From Chlamydoabsidia padenii (lineage: Eukaryota > Mucoromycota > Mucoromycetes > Mucorales > Cunninghamellaceae), in the NCBI GenBank assembly GCA_025330725.1, contig JAIWND010000040.1, positions 1 through 64,000 on the forward strand: 64,000 nucleotides of DNA, given 5' to 3'. The first letter of the stretch is position 1, and each line of letters opens with the position of its first letter. The position numbers were made by a program, and so were the translations under genes. The notes beneath the pieces were generated by a model that was given only the letters and a program-made list of their open reading frames with translations, was not told the origin of the DNA and did not search any database. This document shows, piece by piece, positions 54,970-64,000 of this stretch.

Positions 54970-55513
54970 TCAGCATTGATCCGTCATAATCCATTCAAAT
55001 CCATTGGGATGTTTGGTAGTAAGAGTGTTATTGTTAGTATCGTTGCTGTTGTTATTATAACAAGGATTGGGTAATACGTCGTCTTCATCAGTTGAATCGT
55101 CTTCCATTATTGCCATACTTGAATTTGGGACAGGTTGAAGCCAAAGCGCATCAGACCGTGGAGGAGGACGATAATCAGGTGAAGCAAAAGTTAAAGACGG
55201 TAAAGCGACCTCTGGTTTGAGTGGTTCATTGTTAGGACTAAATTGTTGTGAAAGAGCATTCAACCGTTTGGTACTCTACAGATTTAAATATGTATTGGCG
55301 CTTCTTTGTGTCCATCCGATCGCTTTTCATACCCTATACTTACTTGATCCTTGATCGATCCATTACAATCATCATCGTCATCATCATGCATTCTTCGTTT
55401 AGTGGGTTGATTGATGACTATGGAAAATTTATAAAGCAAGTTTTCTAAATCTCTTACAAAGAAGGGGAGCGGATAATTATCTTACCTCGATTAGTTGGGT
55501 ATGGAAGAGGCAT
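54970..55513 (-). CDS. Small hypothetical protein, three exons
   Basis: Exons (minus) 55513-55486, 55417-55344, 55275-54970, with GTAAG donors and TAG acceptors and phases that match; about 135 aa starting MPLPYPTNR. It has a basic patch (PTKRRMH) followed by six Asp, then a Pro-rich middle, and an Asn/Thr-rich tail. No transmembrane segment or recognised domain; probably disordered. The basic-acid patch could be nuclear targeting. Function unknown. The splice pattern, not homology, is the reason for calling it a gene. Confidence 0.55.
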
Positions 55514-55964
55514 GTGTGCTGAAGTAAATAAAAATATAAATACCAAAGAATTTGTGGAAAAAGTGAAAGAAAAGAGAACAGGAGTGAGGCGGGGGGCCCT
55601 CTTTTATCTCCAAAAGGAACAATCGGAGTTTAAATGGATTTGCTTTAAAAAAATTGGTGAAAAGATGCTACCTCTGCACGATTTTCACGAATTGAACCCC
55701 GATCAGACTCCGAAAAGCCACAATTTTCGTTTTAATTCCATTGCCAAGAAAGAATCATTGGTAACATTTTATTGGTGGCGACATGTATAAAGTAAAGCAA
55801 AGAAGATCTCTTTCAAAAAATAATGGAACAAATCTCAAACTCAATGTCTTTTAAACCTCGTTTTAATCCCAGATTTTTTAAAACGGCGCTTGTGTGCTGA
55901 TTGGAACGTGCTTTGATTAGGGAAAGGAGACAGGAAAAGTTTCTACATACAGGATTTTTAGTTG
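55514..55964. other. Upstream region with no defensible gene
   Basis: A 92-codon plus-strand frame at 55512-55790 overlaps the start of the small gene and shows no domain; it may be part of an unrelated transcript. No other feature. Confidence 0.35.
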
Positions 55965-56570
55965 GTGAACGAACTTAATTTACCACCAGTTTGGCGGTCT
56001 TATAAAATTTTGTATTAAACGCCGATTAAATTTCTACTGTAAGAAATTGAAAATTGAAAATCAGAAAAAATACATTTTAATACCCGCCCATGGTTTACTT
56101 TTTTACTTCCACCAGATTTTTTTACTTTTATTGTTTCCCTCATTATAGTTTTTTTTATTCTACTTCAATCACTCTTTAATCTCACTCCTTACTCTTACTA
56201 TCATCTTTAATCTTCGAACAATAACATCAACAACAGAAACATAAAACTTGTATAAACAAAAAAGGTACACATATAAAATGAGGTTGTGTGTGGTTATTTG
56301 TATTAACAACTTTTTTTTTTTTGTGAAGGATGGATTAGGATCCGCGACACAAAACAATCATCAACTGGACTTTCCTTTTGGTATGAACAACAAGAACATC
56401 TCGACAAGATGAACAACTACAAACATTTGATTATACTTTATAAACAAGCGAAGTTGGTGAAAAAGGTAAATGTGTAAAGTAGATAATGTATAATTGCTTG
56501 TGCTAACTTTTTTTTTGTTTTTGTTTTTTTTTTTTTGCTAAAGAATGCCTTGGGAATAACGACATAATAA
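55965..56570 (+). repeat. Left terminal inverted repeat of the MULE
   Basis: Pairs with the region from about 60911 back to 60340. Both arms contain, in mirrored form, GATTTTCAATTTTC, the CCATGGGCGGGTATT segment, and a GTCGCGGATCCTAAT block. Confidence 0.85.
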
Positions 56571-56956
56571 CGACTATCAACAATAAGTTTCTTTAACATT
56601 AATTTTGTCAGCCTTCAGTCATGGCAATCTCGCCCCATACGACTAGGATATATTTGTGCAACAACCTTCGACTAGGATACAATGTCTTCATTAATACCTT
56701 TCTACTGTAGAACAATCACATGAAATAATATGTCAATGCCTTAGTTCTTTATTATTATAATAAATACTTTTATTTTGCTTAGCATATGATTTTTATAGTG
56801 GTTTTGTGCTAATTTATCTGGTATGCAAGATGATCTACACTACTGAACCCAATGTAGAGGGCTTGTATACCGTTTTTCGATCTCCTCTTCTTATTTGTAC
56901 CGTGTTTTGTATTGTTTTGTCACTCTTTACCTTTGCCTTTCTTTTATCGATCAACC

Positions 56957-59187
56957 ATGACTATACCTATTATTTACACAAAAGAGACAATTGCATCAGC
57001 CCTCACCCCATCTTCAGTTGGTACAGTAATGCAATCACCATCATCTCTCGACGTGCAGTTTGATCAATGGGAAAATTGCTTGGTGATCATTAGCGAATTG
57101 TGCTCGACTAGATGGGTGAAACAAAAAAACTTCCCCGGTACCAGTCGTCTCATTGTAAGATACAATTACGCTTGTCATCGCAACGGGAGCTACAAGCCCA
57201 GTAGATCCGTTCGAACGGCTCAAAAAGAGACTATCAAGTGCGGTTGTCCTGCAAAGCTACAAGCTAAACAACTACGTTCCGCGCCTTCTGTGATGAAGTT
57301 TACCTTCACTAACGAACATGAAAATCATGTACCTAGTGCTGTGGATGAGGTGCGCACCTTGCCTCTGACTCGATCAAGTGTTAACAACATCGACCAGCGG
57401 CTACGTCTCAATGAAGACTGTAGCAGCATTCGCATGGATGTCTTGCGCCAGCTTGAACAATGGAACAATATGCACCTTGGCCAGCGACAAGTTAATTATA
57501 ACGATGTTTATAATAAATTGAGAAAAGTACAAAAAAAAAGTGAGGGATAATATGCATGAATGCGTGCTAATTTACCTGTTTTAATTTTACAGTTGCATAA
57601 ACTTCTTTACTTGTTCGACAATAATCAACTGATCTCAATGGGTATCTGGATGGAAAGAACTCTTCCTGGAAAGGGTTTCACCGTTTATGTCGGCAATCCT
57701 GAATATGATGGTGCTGCTGGATCTACTTTTGCGAATGGCTTCCAGTCGCCTACCCAGGTGTCCAAAATGTGTGATGCCAAGTCTTTCTGTTTGGACGCCA
57801 CTCATGGTATCAGCTCGCGTAGCCGTGAAGTTCTCTACTCAATCCTCATGGAAGATCCATTGACTGGTAGGGGGTATCCCGTTGCATATTTGATTACCAA
57901 TGATCAAACTGCAAGTCCTTTGTTTGGCTGGTTCCGACATCTCCACCTTTTGGGATTCAATCCCGAATATATTACCATTGACAAGTCGTTTGTGGAAATG
58001 AATGCGTTGGGTGCTGTCTTTCCCTCAGCCACTGTACATTTCTGTGGGTTCCATGTTATGCAGGCATGGAAAAGAAACCTCGCGTCAAAGGTACGGTTGG
58101 ACGCTTCCTTCTCAGAAGACGAGGTGAAGGTATTGCGCAACCAAATGAGGATCGATTTGGGTGCCATCCTTGCTTCCACCAATATGGATGATACTCGTGT
58201 TCTTATTAGGAACTTTATGGCCACCTACCACCAGCAAGAAGAGTTTGTGGCATATTTCGAAAGCAACTGGGTGGGTGATGATGATCTTCTTTTTCGTTGG
58301 TCTAAAGCCGTCCTTCCCCCACAACATCTAGGTATGTTCACGAACAACTACACTGAATCGTGGCATAACCAGCTGAAAAACAAGTACTTGGGTGGTGTCC
58401 GCAATCGACGACTGGATAAGCTCATTTTTATTCTTAGTACCGATGTGGAAACCTTCTTTTCGGTGGAGCGCGATCGAATCAATTCAAACAATGGAAGGAT
58501 GGGGCCCCTTCAAAATGCCCAAGCCGACCGTAGTTGGAGTGCCATGAGTGTGCCGGAGTCGTTCTTGCCAAGCATGTTCACCAATCCTTTAGGAACAAAC
58601 GCCAGTGGTCCCCCTGAATTGATGGATCTTGGTGGTCAATATCGTGTTGTGTCTTTCACGAATGCGGATGTATACAGGGTGATGGTGGCCGATGATAGGA
58701 TCATATCTTGTACGTGTATGGACTTTTACACAAGAAAACATCCGTGCAAGCATATGCATCTTTTGAAGCGGTACACAAATGTACTATTACTTGGGACAGC
58801 ACAAGATGATCAAGGTAAAGGATTAACAGCACGTTGATTATAAATGATACTTAGTGCAAATTATTCATAGTAGATAGACCAATTGCGATGGATTTGGGAG
58901 AAGAAGAAGAAGATCAACAACAACAACAACAACAACAACAAGAACAGATCGTTCTTCCTATTGCTCTTCCTCTTACCACCAACGACCGCTTACAAAATGT
59001 AATGTCACTTTTACAAACCGTCTATCATCAAAGACAAGACCTTGGACGATTGATTGGTGTTGCCAATGTTGATGAAGACCATCTTGCCATCATTGAGCGC
59101 AGCGCCAATGAAATCCTAGATCAAGTGGACCTTCTACGAAGTGAGCATCATCAGCATTTCCGTACCAATAACAGACAACAACAATAG
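56957..59187 (+). CDS. SWIM-type Mutator-like transposase
   Basis: Exons 56957-57526, 57593-about 58814 and an exon from about 58871 to 59187; the first junction is phase 0 and the second restores the frame through DQDRPIAMDLG. About 700 aa. N-terminus: C-C-H-H zinc domain (YNYACHRNG, KCGCPAK, FTNEHENHVP). Core: first Asp in FCLDATHGI (about 57797), second in YITIDKSFVEMNALG (about 57978), HFCGFHVMQAWKR, Glu in NNYTESWHNQLK (about 58355). SWIM finger IISCTCMDFYTRKHPCKHMH near 58705-58760. C-terminal Gln-rich exon. No lesion seen, so it may be active. Start ATG 56957 preferred over 56912 because of its CAACC context. Closest in-window relative is the minus-strand MULE at 20241-22586 (shared NNY-ESWH). 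Confidence 0.88.
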
Positions 59188-59719
59188 TTTTTTTTTTTTT
59201 TTTTTTTTTTTTCCTCTTTCTATCTCTTTTTTTTTTTTACTACATCGTTTTATTCTATACTTTATACACACTTTTCACTTTTATACTTTATCCACATCTT
59301 TTATTTTTTACCTTCAACTTCAAATAGATCCATATGAATATCATCACACTTTTAGAAATAAACTTGACTTGGGTTGAGTATCCACCCTATAATTTAGTTT
59401 TCCGTTTCTCTCAGTTCCATACGTATTTGGCTTTTAATAGTATTATGTTTAAAGTATTCAGTTATTTATTTTTATGATTGTTTCAAAAAAGTTATAATGT
59501 TCTATAAGCTATAAGTGGTAATTCTAGTCTATCTCCGATACAACCATCCTTTTCATAGTCAAATAACGCATAATGCTGGTGTTGATACTAAGATTATCCA
59601 AATTTGTTGCAGTGATCGTTGCTGGAGCTGTAAAACGAATGCCAAAAGATGTTTAAAAAGTATTGAGAATATCAGTCGAGAATGTTGACGATTCAGACAA
59701 TAAGGTGATGTGATTCCCA
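59188..59719. other. 3' untranslated and internal region of the MULE
   Basis: Starts with a T run (59189-59210) after the stop codon. No gene. Confidence 0.5.
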
Positions 59720-60543
59720 AAGCATTCTACTGAAACAAAAAAAAAAAAGTCAATACAGGTAACTATACCCAGCTTTCACTTTATCAAGTTTACCTTGTTC
59801 ACCAGCTTCGCTTGTTGACAAAGTACAATTAAACGTTTGCAAATGTTGATCTTTACAAGATGTTCTTGTTATTCACACTTAAGGAAAGAGAGTTGATGGC
59901 TGTTATTGATGTCGCGGATCCTAAGGCATTCTTTAGCAAAACAAAACAAAAACAAAAAAAAAAGTTAGTACAAGCAATTATACGTAATCTTACTTCACGC
60001 GTTTACCTTATTTATTAGCTTCGCTTGTTGACAAAGCACATCAAACTTTTGTATCTGTTCATCTTGACAAGATGTTCTTGTTATTCACACTTGAAGGAAA
60101 GATGAGTTGATGGCTGTTGTGATGTCGCGGATCCTAAAGCATTCTTTAGCAAAACAAAAAAAAAAGTTGTCAGTACAAGCAAATATACCCAGCCTTCACT
60201 TTATCAAGTTTACCTTGTTTTGCCACCTTATTTGTTGGCTTCGTTTGAAAGTGCATTCACAGTTGTTTGATCTTGTTATGTTGTTCTTGTTGGCTGTATC
60301 AAGAGAGTTGATGGTTGTTGTTGTGTTGTGATTTCAGAGCATTCTACTGAACCAAAAAAAAAAAAAAAGTTAGCACAAGCAATTATACATAATCTACTTT
60401 ACACGTTTACCTTTTTCACCATCTTCGCTTGTTTATAAAGTATAATCAAATGTTTGTAGTTGTTCATCTTGTCAAGATGTTCTTGTTGTTCACACCAAAA
60501 GGAAAATCCAGTTGATGATTGTTTTGTGTCGCGGATCCTAATG
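59720..60543. repeat. Tandem array of about 205-bp units in the right MULE terminus
   Basis: Four units, about 59720-59926, 59927-60138, 60139-60338 and 60339-60543, each starting near CATTCT(T/A)TAGCAAAACA, passing GTTTACC...TTCGCTTGTT and TTCATCTTG-CAAGATGTTCTTG, and most ending GTCGCGGATCCTAA. A fifth partial unit continues into the right TIR. The left TIR has only one copy, so the array grew on one side. Confidence 0.85.
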
Positions 60544-60911
60544 CATCCTTCACAAGAAAAAAAGTTGTTAATACAAATAACCACACACAACCTCATTTTA
60601 TATGTGTACCTTTTTTGTTTATACAAGTTTTATGTTGCTGTAGTTGATGTTATTGTTCGAAGATTAAAGATGATAGTAAGAGTAAGGAGTGAGATTAAAG
60701 AGTAATTGGAGTAGAATAAAAAAAAAAGTATAAAGAGGGAAACAATAAAAGTAAAATAAATAAATAAAGTGAAAGAAGAGGGAAGAAAAAAAAAATCTGG
60801 TGGAAGGAAGTAAAAAGTAAAAAAGCAAACCATGGGCGGGTATTGAAATGTATTTTTTCTGATTTTCAATTTTCAAGATCGCCAAACTGGCGGTAAAATA
60901 AGTTTGTTCGC
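60340..60911 (-). repeat. Right terminal inverted repeat of the MULE
   Basis: Mirror of 55965-56570; outer end complement starts GCGAACAAACTT. Overlaps the last tandem unit. Confidence 0.85.
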
Positions 60912-60915
60912 ATTG

Positions 60916-61990
60916 AACACCCATATGGCCTCTACTATGCGACCTGGAATGTATATGTGTGTCGACGAATCGATGAATCGTTGGCTCGGTGAAGGAATGC
61001 CTAACTTGAAGAAGCTGCCCCGGAAATCACATTCGATTGGACAGGAATACAAGACGATCGCCAGCAATGTTACAAGCATCATCATGCGCATGAACTTCTG
61101 TGGTAACCCATCGCAGCGCAAACCTCGTTTAAATGAAAATCAGGCTACTGTGGCGACTGTGAAGTGACTGACGGAACCTTGGCACTATTCTGGTAGGGTG
61201 GTCGTGGCGGATTTCTGGCTTGGCTCTCCTGAAATGGCACGAAAGTTGATGGGCGTCGGGCTACATTCCCTTATACGAGTCTGTAAAAGGATGTACTGGC
61301 CTAGGGGAATGCCAAAAGTCAACATTGTAAAAGCACTGGAATCTGATTATGGTAGCAAGGTATTCATGATGTCGACAGTGCCTGGTGAACATCTGTTTGT
61401 AGTGTTTTTCGAAATCTCAAGGCGAAAGTTCTGGTGGCAATCTGCAGTATGACGACTGCTAAAAGCATGTGCTCATTCTGAGACCCTAATGGCGTTGGAC
61501 GAGTGGAAATTATCAGACCAAAGATGTTTAATGACTACGAAAGCAATAAAATTATGTGAACAAGTAACGGAAATAATTGATGATAAAAAGAGTGACGATT
61601 TTTTTTTGTTTTGTTTAGGCTCTGTGGACACTGCCAACAATCGCCGGAATAACATGACGAGCTTTCACGATGTTATGATCACCTATCGTTGGGAACTTCG
61701 ATGTCTCTCATTTTTCCTGGGAATCACTGAAGCGAATTCCGGTGGAGGTTGGCCAAATCTCTGAAGTTACATATCAAGGAACTCAATGAAGGCCCTGAAA
61801 TGGAACCACACCGTACTAGATGCCAGCTTGATAGATTAAACGGGCATAGATTAGTTACAATGGGGAAAAATAGGGCAGATAATCAATCAGAACACAATGC
61901 AAGGAGTGAGGGCGGAAAACTCAGACAAGGTGCTCGTGTAACGGGTCGTCTCTTTATAAATTATTTTTTGGGGAACATGTGGCTACAATA
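60916..61990 (+). pseudogene. PiggyBac-type (DDE_Tnp_1_7) transposase remnant
   Basis: Frames shift but motifs are clear: MRPGMYMCVDESMNRWLGEG with the first catalytic Asp, then LKKLPRKSHSIGQEYK (60940-61060), VVADFWLGSPEMARKL with the second Asp (about 61200), LIRVCKRMYWPRGMP (61280), then VDTANNRRNNMTSFHDVM (about 61625-61680) holding the last Asp region. A broken tail follows to about 61990. Frameshifts at about 61165, 61450 and 61765 inactivate it. It starts immediately at the right end of the MULE, so its 5' part is missing or lies beyond the MULE's left end. Confidence 0.75.
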
Positions 61991-62096
61991 ACTAGATCAA
62001 TTTATAATGGTAATACGAGTGCAGTTTTAGCTTTGTTTTATGATTTATTTGAAATAAAAATATGGGTTTGTGATTGATTTATAACATGTTGAAGTT

Positions 62097-62300
62097 GCGG
62101 ACGGAAACGTCCTTATAAAAAAAGGCAACCAAGCGGTGGACTTCAATGCTCTCGGGTGATGCTGCTATGAAGTGTAATATATTTAAATTGAGATATATGT
62201 GTTATGAAGGTATAAAGAGTCGTTGTATGTTAATTTAAATGTTTATTGTTTATTGGGTAAGAAGTAGTCTACTGTTAAAGTTGCGGACGTTTCCGTCCGC
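62097..62300. repeat. Pair of mirrored small hairpins (possible MITE ends)
   Basis: GCGGACGGAAACGTCC at 62097-62112 and GCGGACGTTTCCGTCCGC at 62283-62300 are inverted copies, and each also folds on itself. Both follow AAGTTGC. Together they could bound a 204-bp non-autonomous element. Confidence 0.5.
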
Positions 62301-62350
62301 GGAGCATGAATAGTACTTGTTAATTAATCAAAACCTAAATCGAATGTCAC

Positions 62351-62504
62351 TGTTGGAAATGCTCCAAAAGTGTGGTCAAGTTTACGAGAGAGAGAACAGT
62401 AGTACAAAAATAAAAAAACTACTCAGATAGAGGACTGCCCTTGATATAATTCATCTGGGGCTAAGTATTTCAACAGGTTACTTCTTCCTTATTGGAATAC
62501 GACA
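62351..62504 (-). repeat. Degenerate solo LTR related to the Ty3/gypsy LTR
   Basis: Begins TGTTG and ends TACGACA like the intact LTR, and shares GTGTGGGTCAAGTTTA-, GAGAGAGA-, CAGTA.TACAAAAA-, AACTACTC- and GAGGACTGC-like blocks in the same order, with deletions. No internal domain, and no matching flank duplication (GTCAC versus AGGTC). Confidence 0.7.
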
Positions 62505-62562
62505 AGGTCGTTTTTTTTTTCCGCTTTTTTTCCCCTCCTCCTTCTTTTGACTTATTTTCGTC

Positions 62563-64000
62563 ATGCCAGAGATCAATACAACAAAAGCAACTCCGTCCAA
62601 ACGTCGATCAGTACTTGGCGATCTTGGCATCAAGCCAGCACCCCGTGGCATACCATCTCCTGTCTCCACCAAACCACCTACACGAGCAACCTCTGTTAGT
62701 CGACAATCAACACCTTTACCACCTGCACCCACAAGAGCACAATCCCTTAGTAGAAAACAATCTAATGGAGGAGGAATGACACCACGCACACCTCGTCCTC
62801 TTTCAATCCACGGCACCAGTGCTTCCTCCTCCTCCTCCTCCTCCTCCTCCTCCTCGGTCAGTCCTACCACCAGTACTCGTTCTCGGCCTGTCTCCTTGCA
62901 ACCAAAACAACAACAATTTCCAACATCCAGGCGGAGCTCAGCGATCGCTTCTTCACGATCAGGCTCACCTCGACTTGCATCCTCACCTGTTGATTCTGAG
63001 CTGAAGACATTACAAGACCAAGTGAGTACTAGAAAAGAAAAGAAAAAGAGGTGGCAACAAGGCAATTATTGACTGACCTCTCATTATTAGGTAACTCAAA
63101 AAGATGCTCTCATAGAAGAACAAGAACAACGAGTCAAGGACCTTGAACACCAGTTGGCTGCTCGGCAAAACCCACCCGAATTGAAAAAGGTAAATAAACA
63201 AGCATACAAACCATGGCCAATTTTGTCCTTAATGATTGATTATTATAGGCAACTGATCAGATCACTTGTTTAGAACAACAAATCAAAGATCTCACTCTTG
63301 TTTTACAACAGCAAAGGAGTATTGTCGAAAAGGAAAAGGTAACTAGAAAAGTCGTGATAAAATGGAATCTTTTAGCTCACCACTCTCAACAAATAAATAA
63401 AGGCGGAACAAACTGATAAAGATGCATTGATAAACGAACATCAAGACAAACTTAAAAAGCTGGAACATGACTATGAACAGAAATTAGTTGATCTAAAGGT
63501 AAAATAACCAGAATAAGAACAAGTAGAAATAAACTTATGGATTATTATTATCAATAGATGGAACTAGTCACCAAAGAAAAACAAGAACATTCAACTTGGG
63601 TACAAGAGAGACAAGACCTGATTACTGAAAATCAGCAAACACTTGAAAAGCTGGAACAAGCACACGAAAAGGAATTGGCGGATTTGAAGGTGATGAATGA
63701 TGTAGAATCTAAAAGATAAACAGATGAATTTGCTAACAGATACTTTATATTTTGGTTTATAGCTGGCATTGACGACTAAAAATGAACAATACGACAAATT
63801 GCATTTAGAACACGAAACCTTGATCCAACGGCATCAGAAATTGGAACAAAACTTTGCAACAATGGAAACGACACTGGCTTCATCCAAAGAAGCACAACAT
63901 ATCCGGGATTTGGAGCATCAATTAGGCACGGCACGACAAGCAACCGAGGCACTCGAACGACGTTTCCGCGACGAAATGCAGCAAACCCAGAATGATCATG
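62563..64000 (+). CDS. Basic/Ser-rich coiled-coil protein, 3' end beyond window
   Basis: Partial gene. Exons 62563-63021, 63091-63189, 63249-63338, 63403-63498, 63558-63689 and 63763 to the edge, all with phase-0 GT-AG introns. Residues 1-150 are Ser/Pro/Arg-rich, basic and low-complexity (SVLGDLGIKPAPRGIPSP, serine run at 84-95). From about 150 onward it is continuous heptad-repeat coiled coil, rich in Gln, Glu, Lys and Leu, with a recurring DALI.EHQ, KLEQ and ELADLK pattern. The layout resembles the microtubule-binding CLIP or related cytoskeletal proteins, but no CAP-Gly or other diagnostic domain is in the visible part. A cytoskeletal role is only a suggestion. Confidence 0.8.

Larger units (their letters stand above)
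55965..60911 (+). mobile_element. Mutator-like element with long terminal inverted repeats
   Basis: About 4.9 kb. The ends match in inverted orientation: left GTGAACGAACTTAATTTACC from 55965, right complement GCGAACAAACTTATTTTACC up to 60911. The homology runs inward for more than 500 bp with a 60-bp insertion in the left end (about 56000-56060). It encloses a full SWIM-type MULE transposase. No 8-11 bp target duplication could be confirmed. The right end carries about four extra tandem copies of one TIR segment. Confidence 0.85.

Noticed and set aside
59720..60543. CRISPR-like array
   Set aside because: Units are about 205 bp and similar throughout, without short repeat/spacer alternation, and they lie inside a MULE terminus of a eukaryote.

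Overview
The window looks like nuclear DNA of a filamentous fungus of the Mucoromycota, most likely Mucorales. The reasons are short GT-AG introns, AT-rich non-coding DNA with many long A/T homopolymers, fungal housekeeping genes, and transposon families typical of these fungi. The species cannot be named from the sequence alone.

Seven host genes are supported, six complete and one cut by the window end: a ZNRD2/SSSCA1-like zinc-ribbon protein (15242-14042, minus), GWT1/PIG-W inositol acyltransferase (22775-24502, plus), an Rcf2-like HIG1 protein (34803-34012, minus), a three-finger C2H2 transcription factor (36184-37380, plus), a class I haem peroxidase resembling cytochrome c peroxidase (39316-38094, minus), a peroxisomal-type adenine nucleotide carrier (40068-41383, plus) and an exportin-7 homologue (47013-42131, minus). 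The seventh-listed cut gene is a basic/Ser-rich coiled-coil protein running off the right edge (62563-64000); a further small gene of unknown function sits at 55513-54970.

Most of the rest is transposon-derived and often nested. 1-4300: decayed LINE. 4386-6080 and 11514-12042: one Mutator-like (MULE) pseudogene split by a very young Ty3/gypsy chromovirus (6121-11508; identical 228-bp LTRs, AAAAG target duplication, intact 1625-codon ORF). 15590-16443: a minus-strand zinc-knuckle fragment and a 5'-truncated LINE with poly(A) tail and target duplication. 16631-19610: a MULE that appears to fuse a GCM-like zinc finger, a DDE transposase and a USP-like cysteine peptidase. 22586-20241: SWIM-type MULE just upstream of GWT1. 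24879-28446: second LINE, truncated by a perfect 120-bp-arm hairpin. 28846-31301: a two-gene element with a zinc-binding protein and a DDE_Tnp_4-like transposase carrying a C-terminal chromodomain, followed by a second perfect hairpin and a dead Tc1/mariner remnant. 32509-33847 and 35365-35625: two decayed Fanzor (eukaryotic TnpB) copies either side of the Rcf2-like gene. 41643-42033: PIF/Harbinger deletion derivative. 51110-48200: Plavaka/KDZ-type remnant. 53750-52844: internally deleted Helitron. 55965-60911: MULE with long terminal inverted repeats, one of which holds a tandem array. 60916-61990: piggyBac remnant. 62351-62504: degenerate solo LTR.

The most novel candidates are the chromodomain transposase element with its zinc-binding partner and paired hairpins, and the GCM-MULE-peptidase gene. 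Exon boundaries were read by eye from splice signals and reading-frame continuity; homology calls rest on motif recognition, not on searches.
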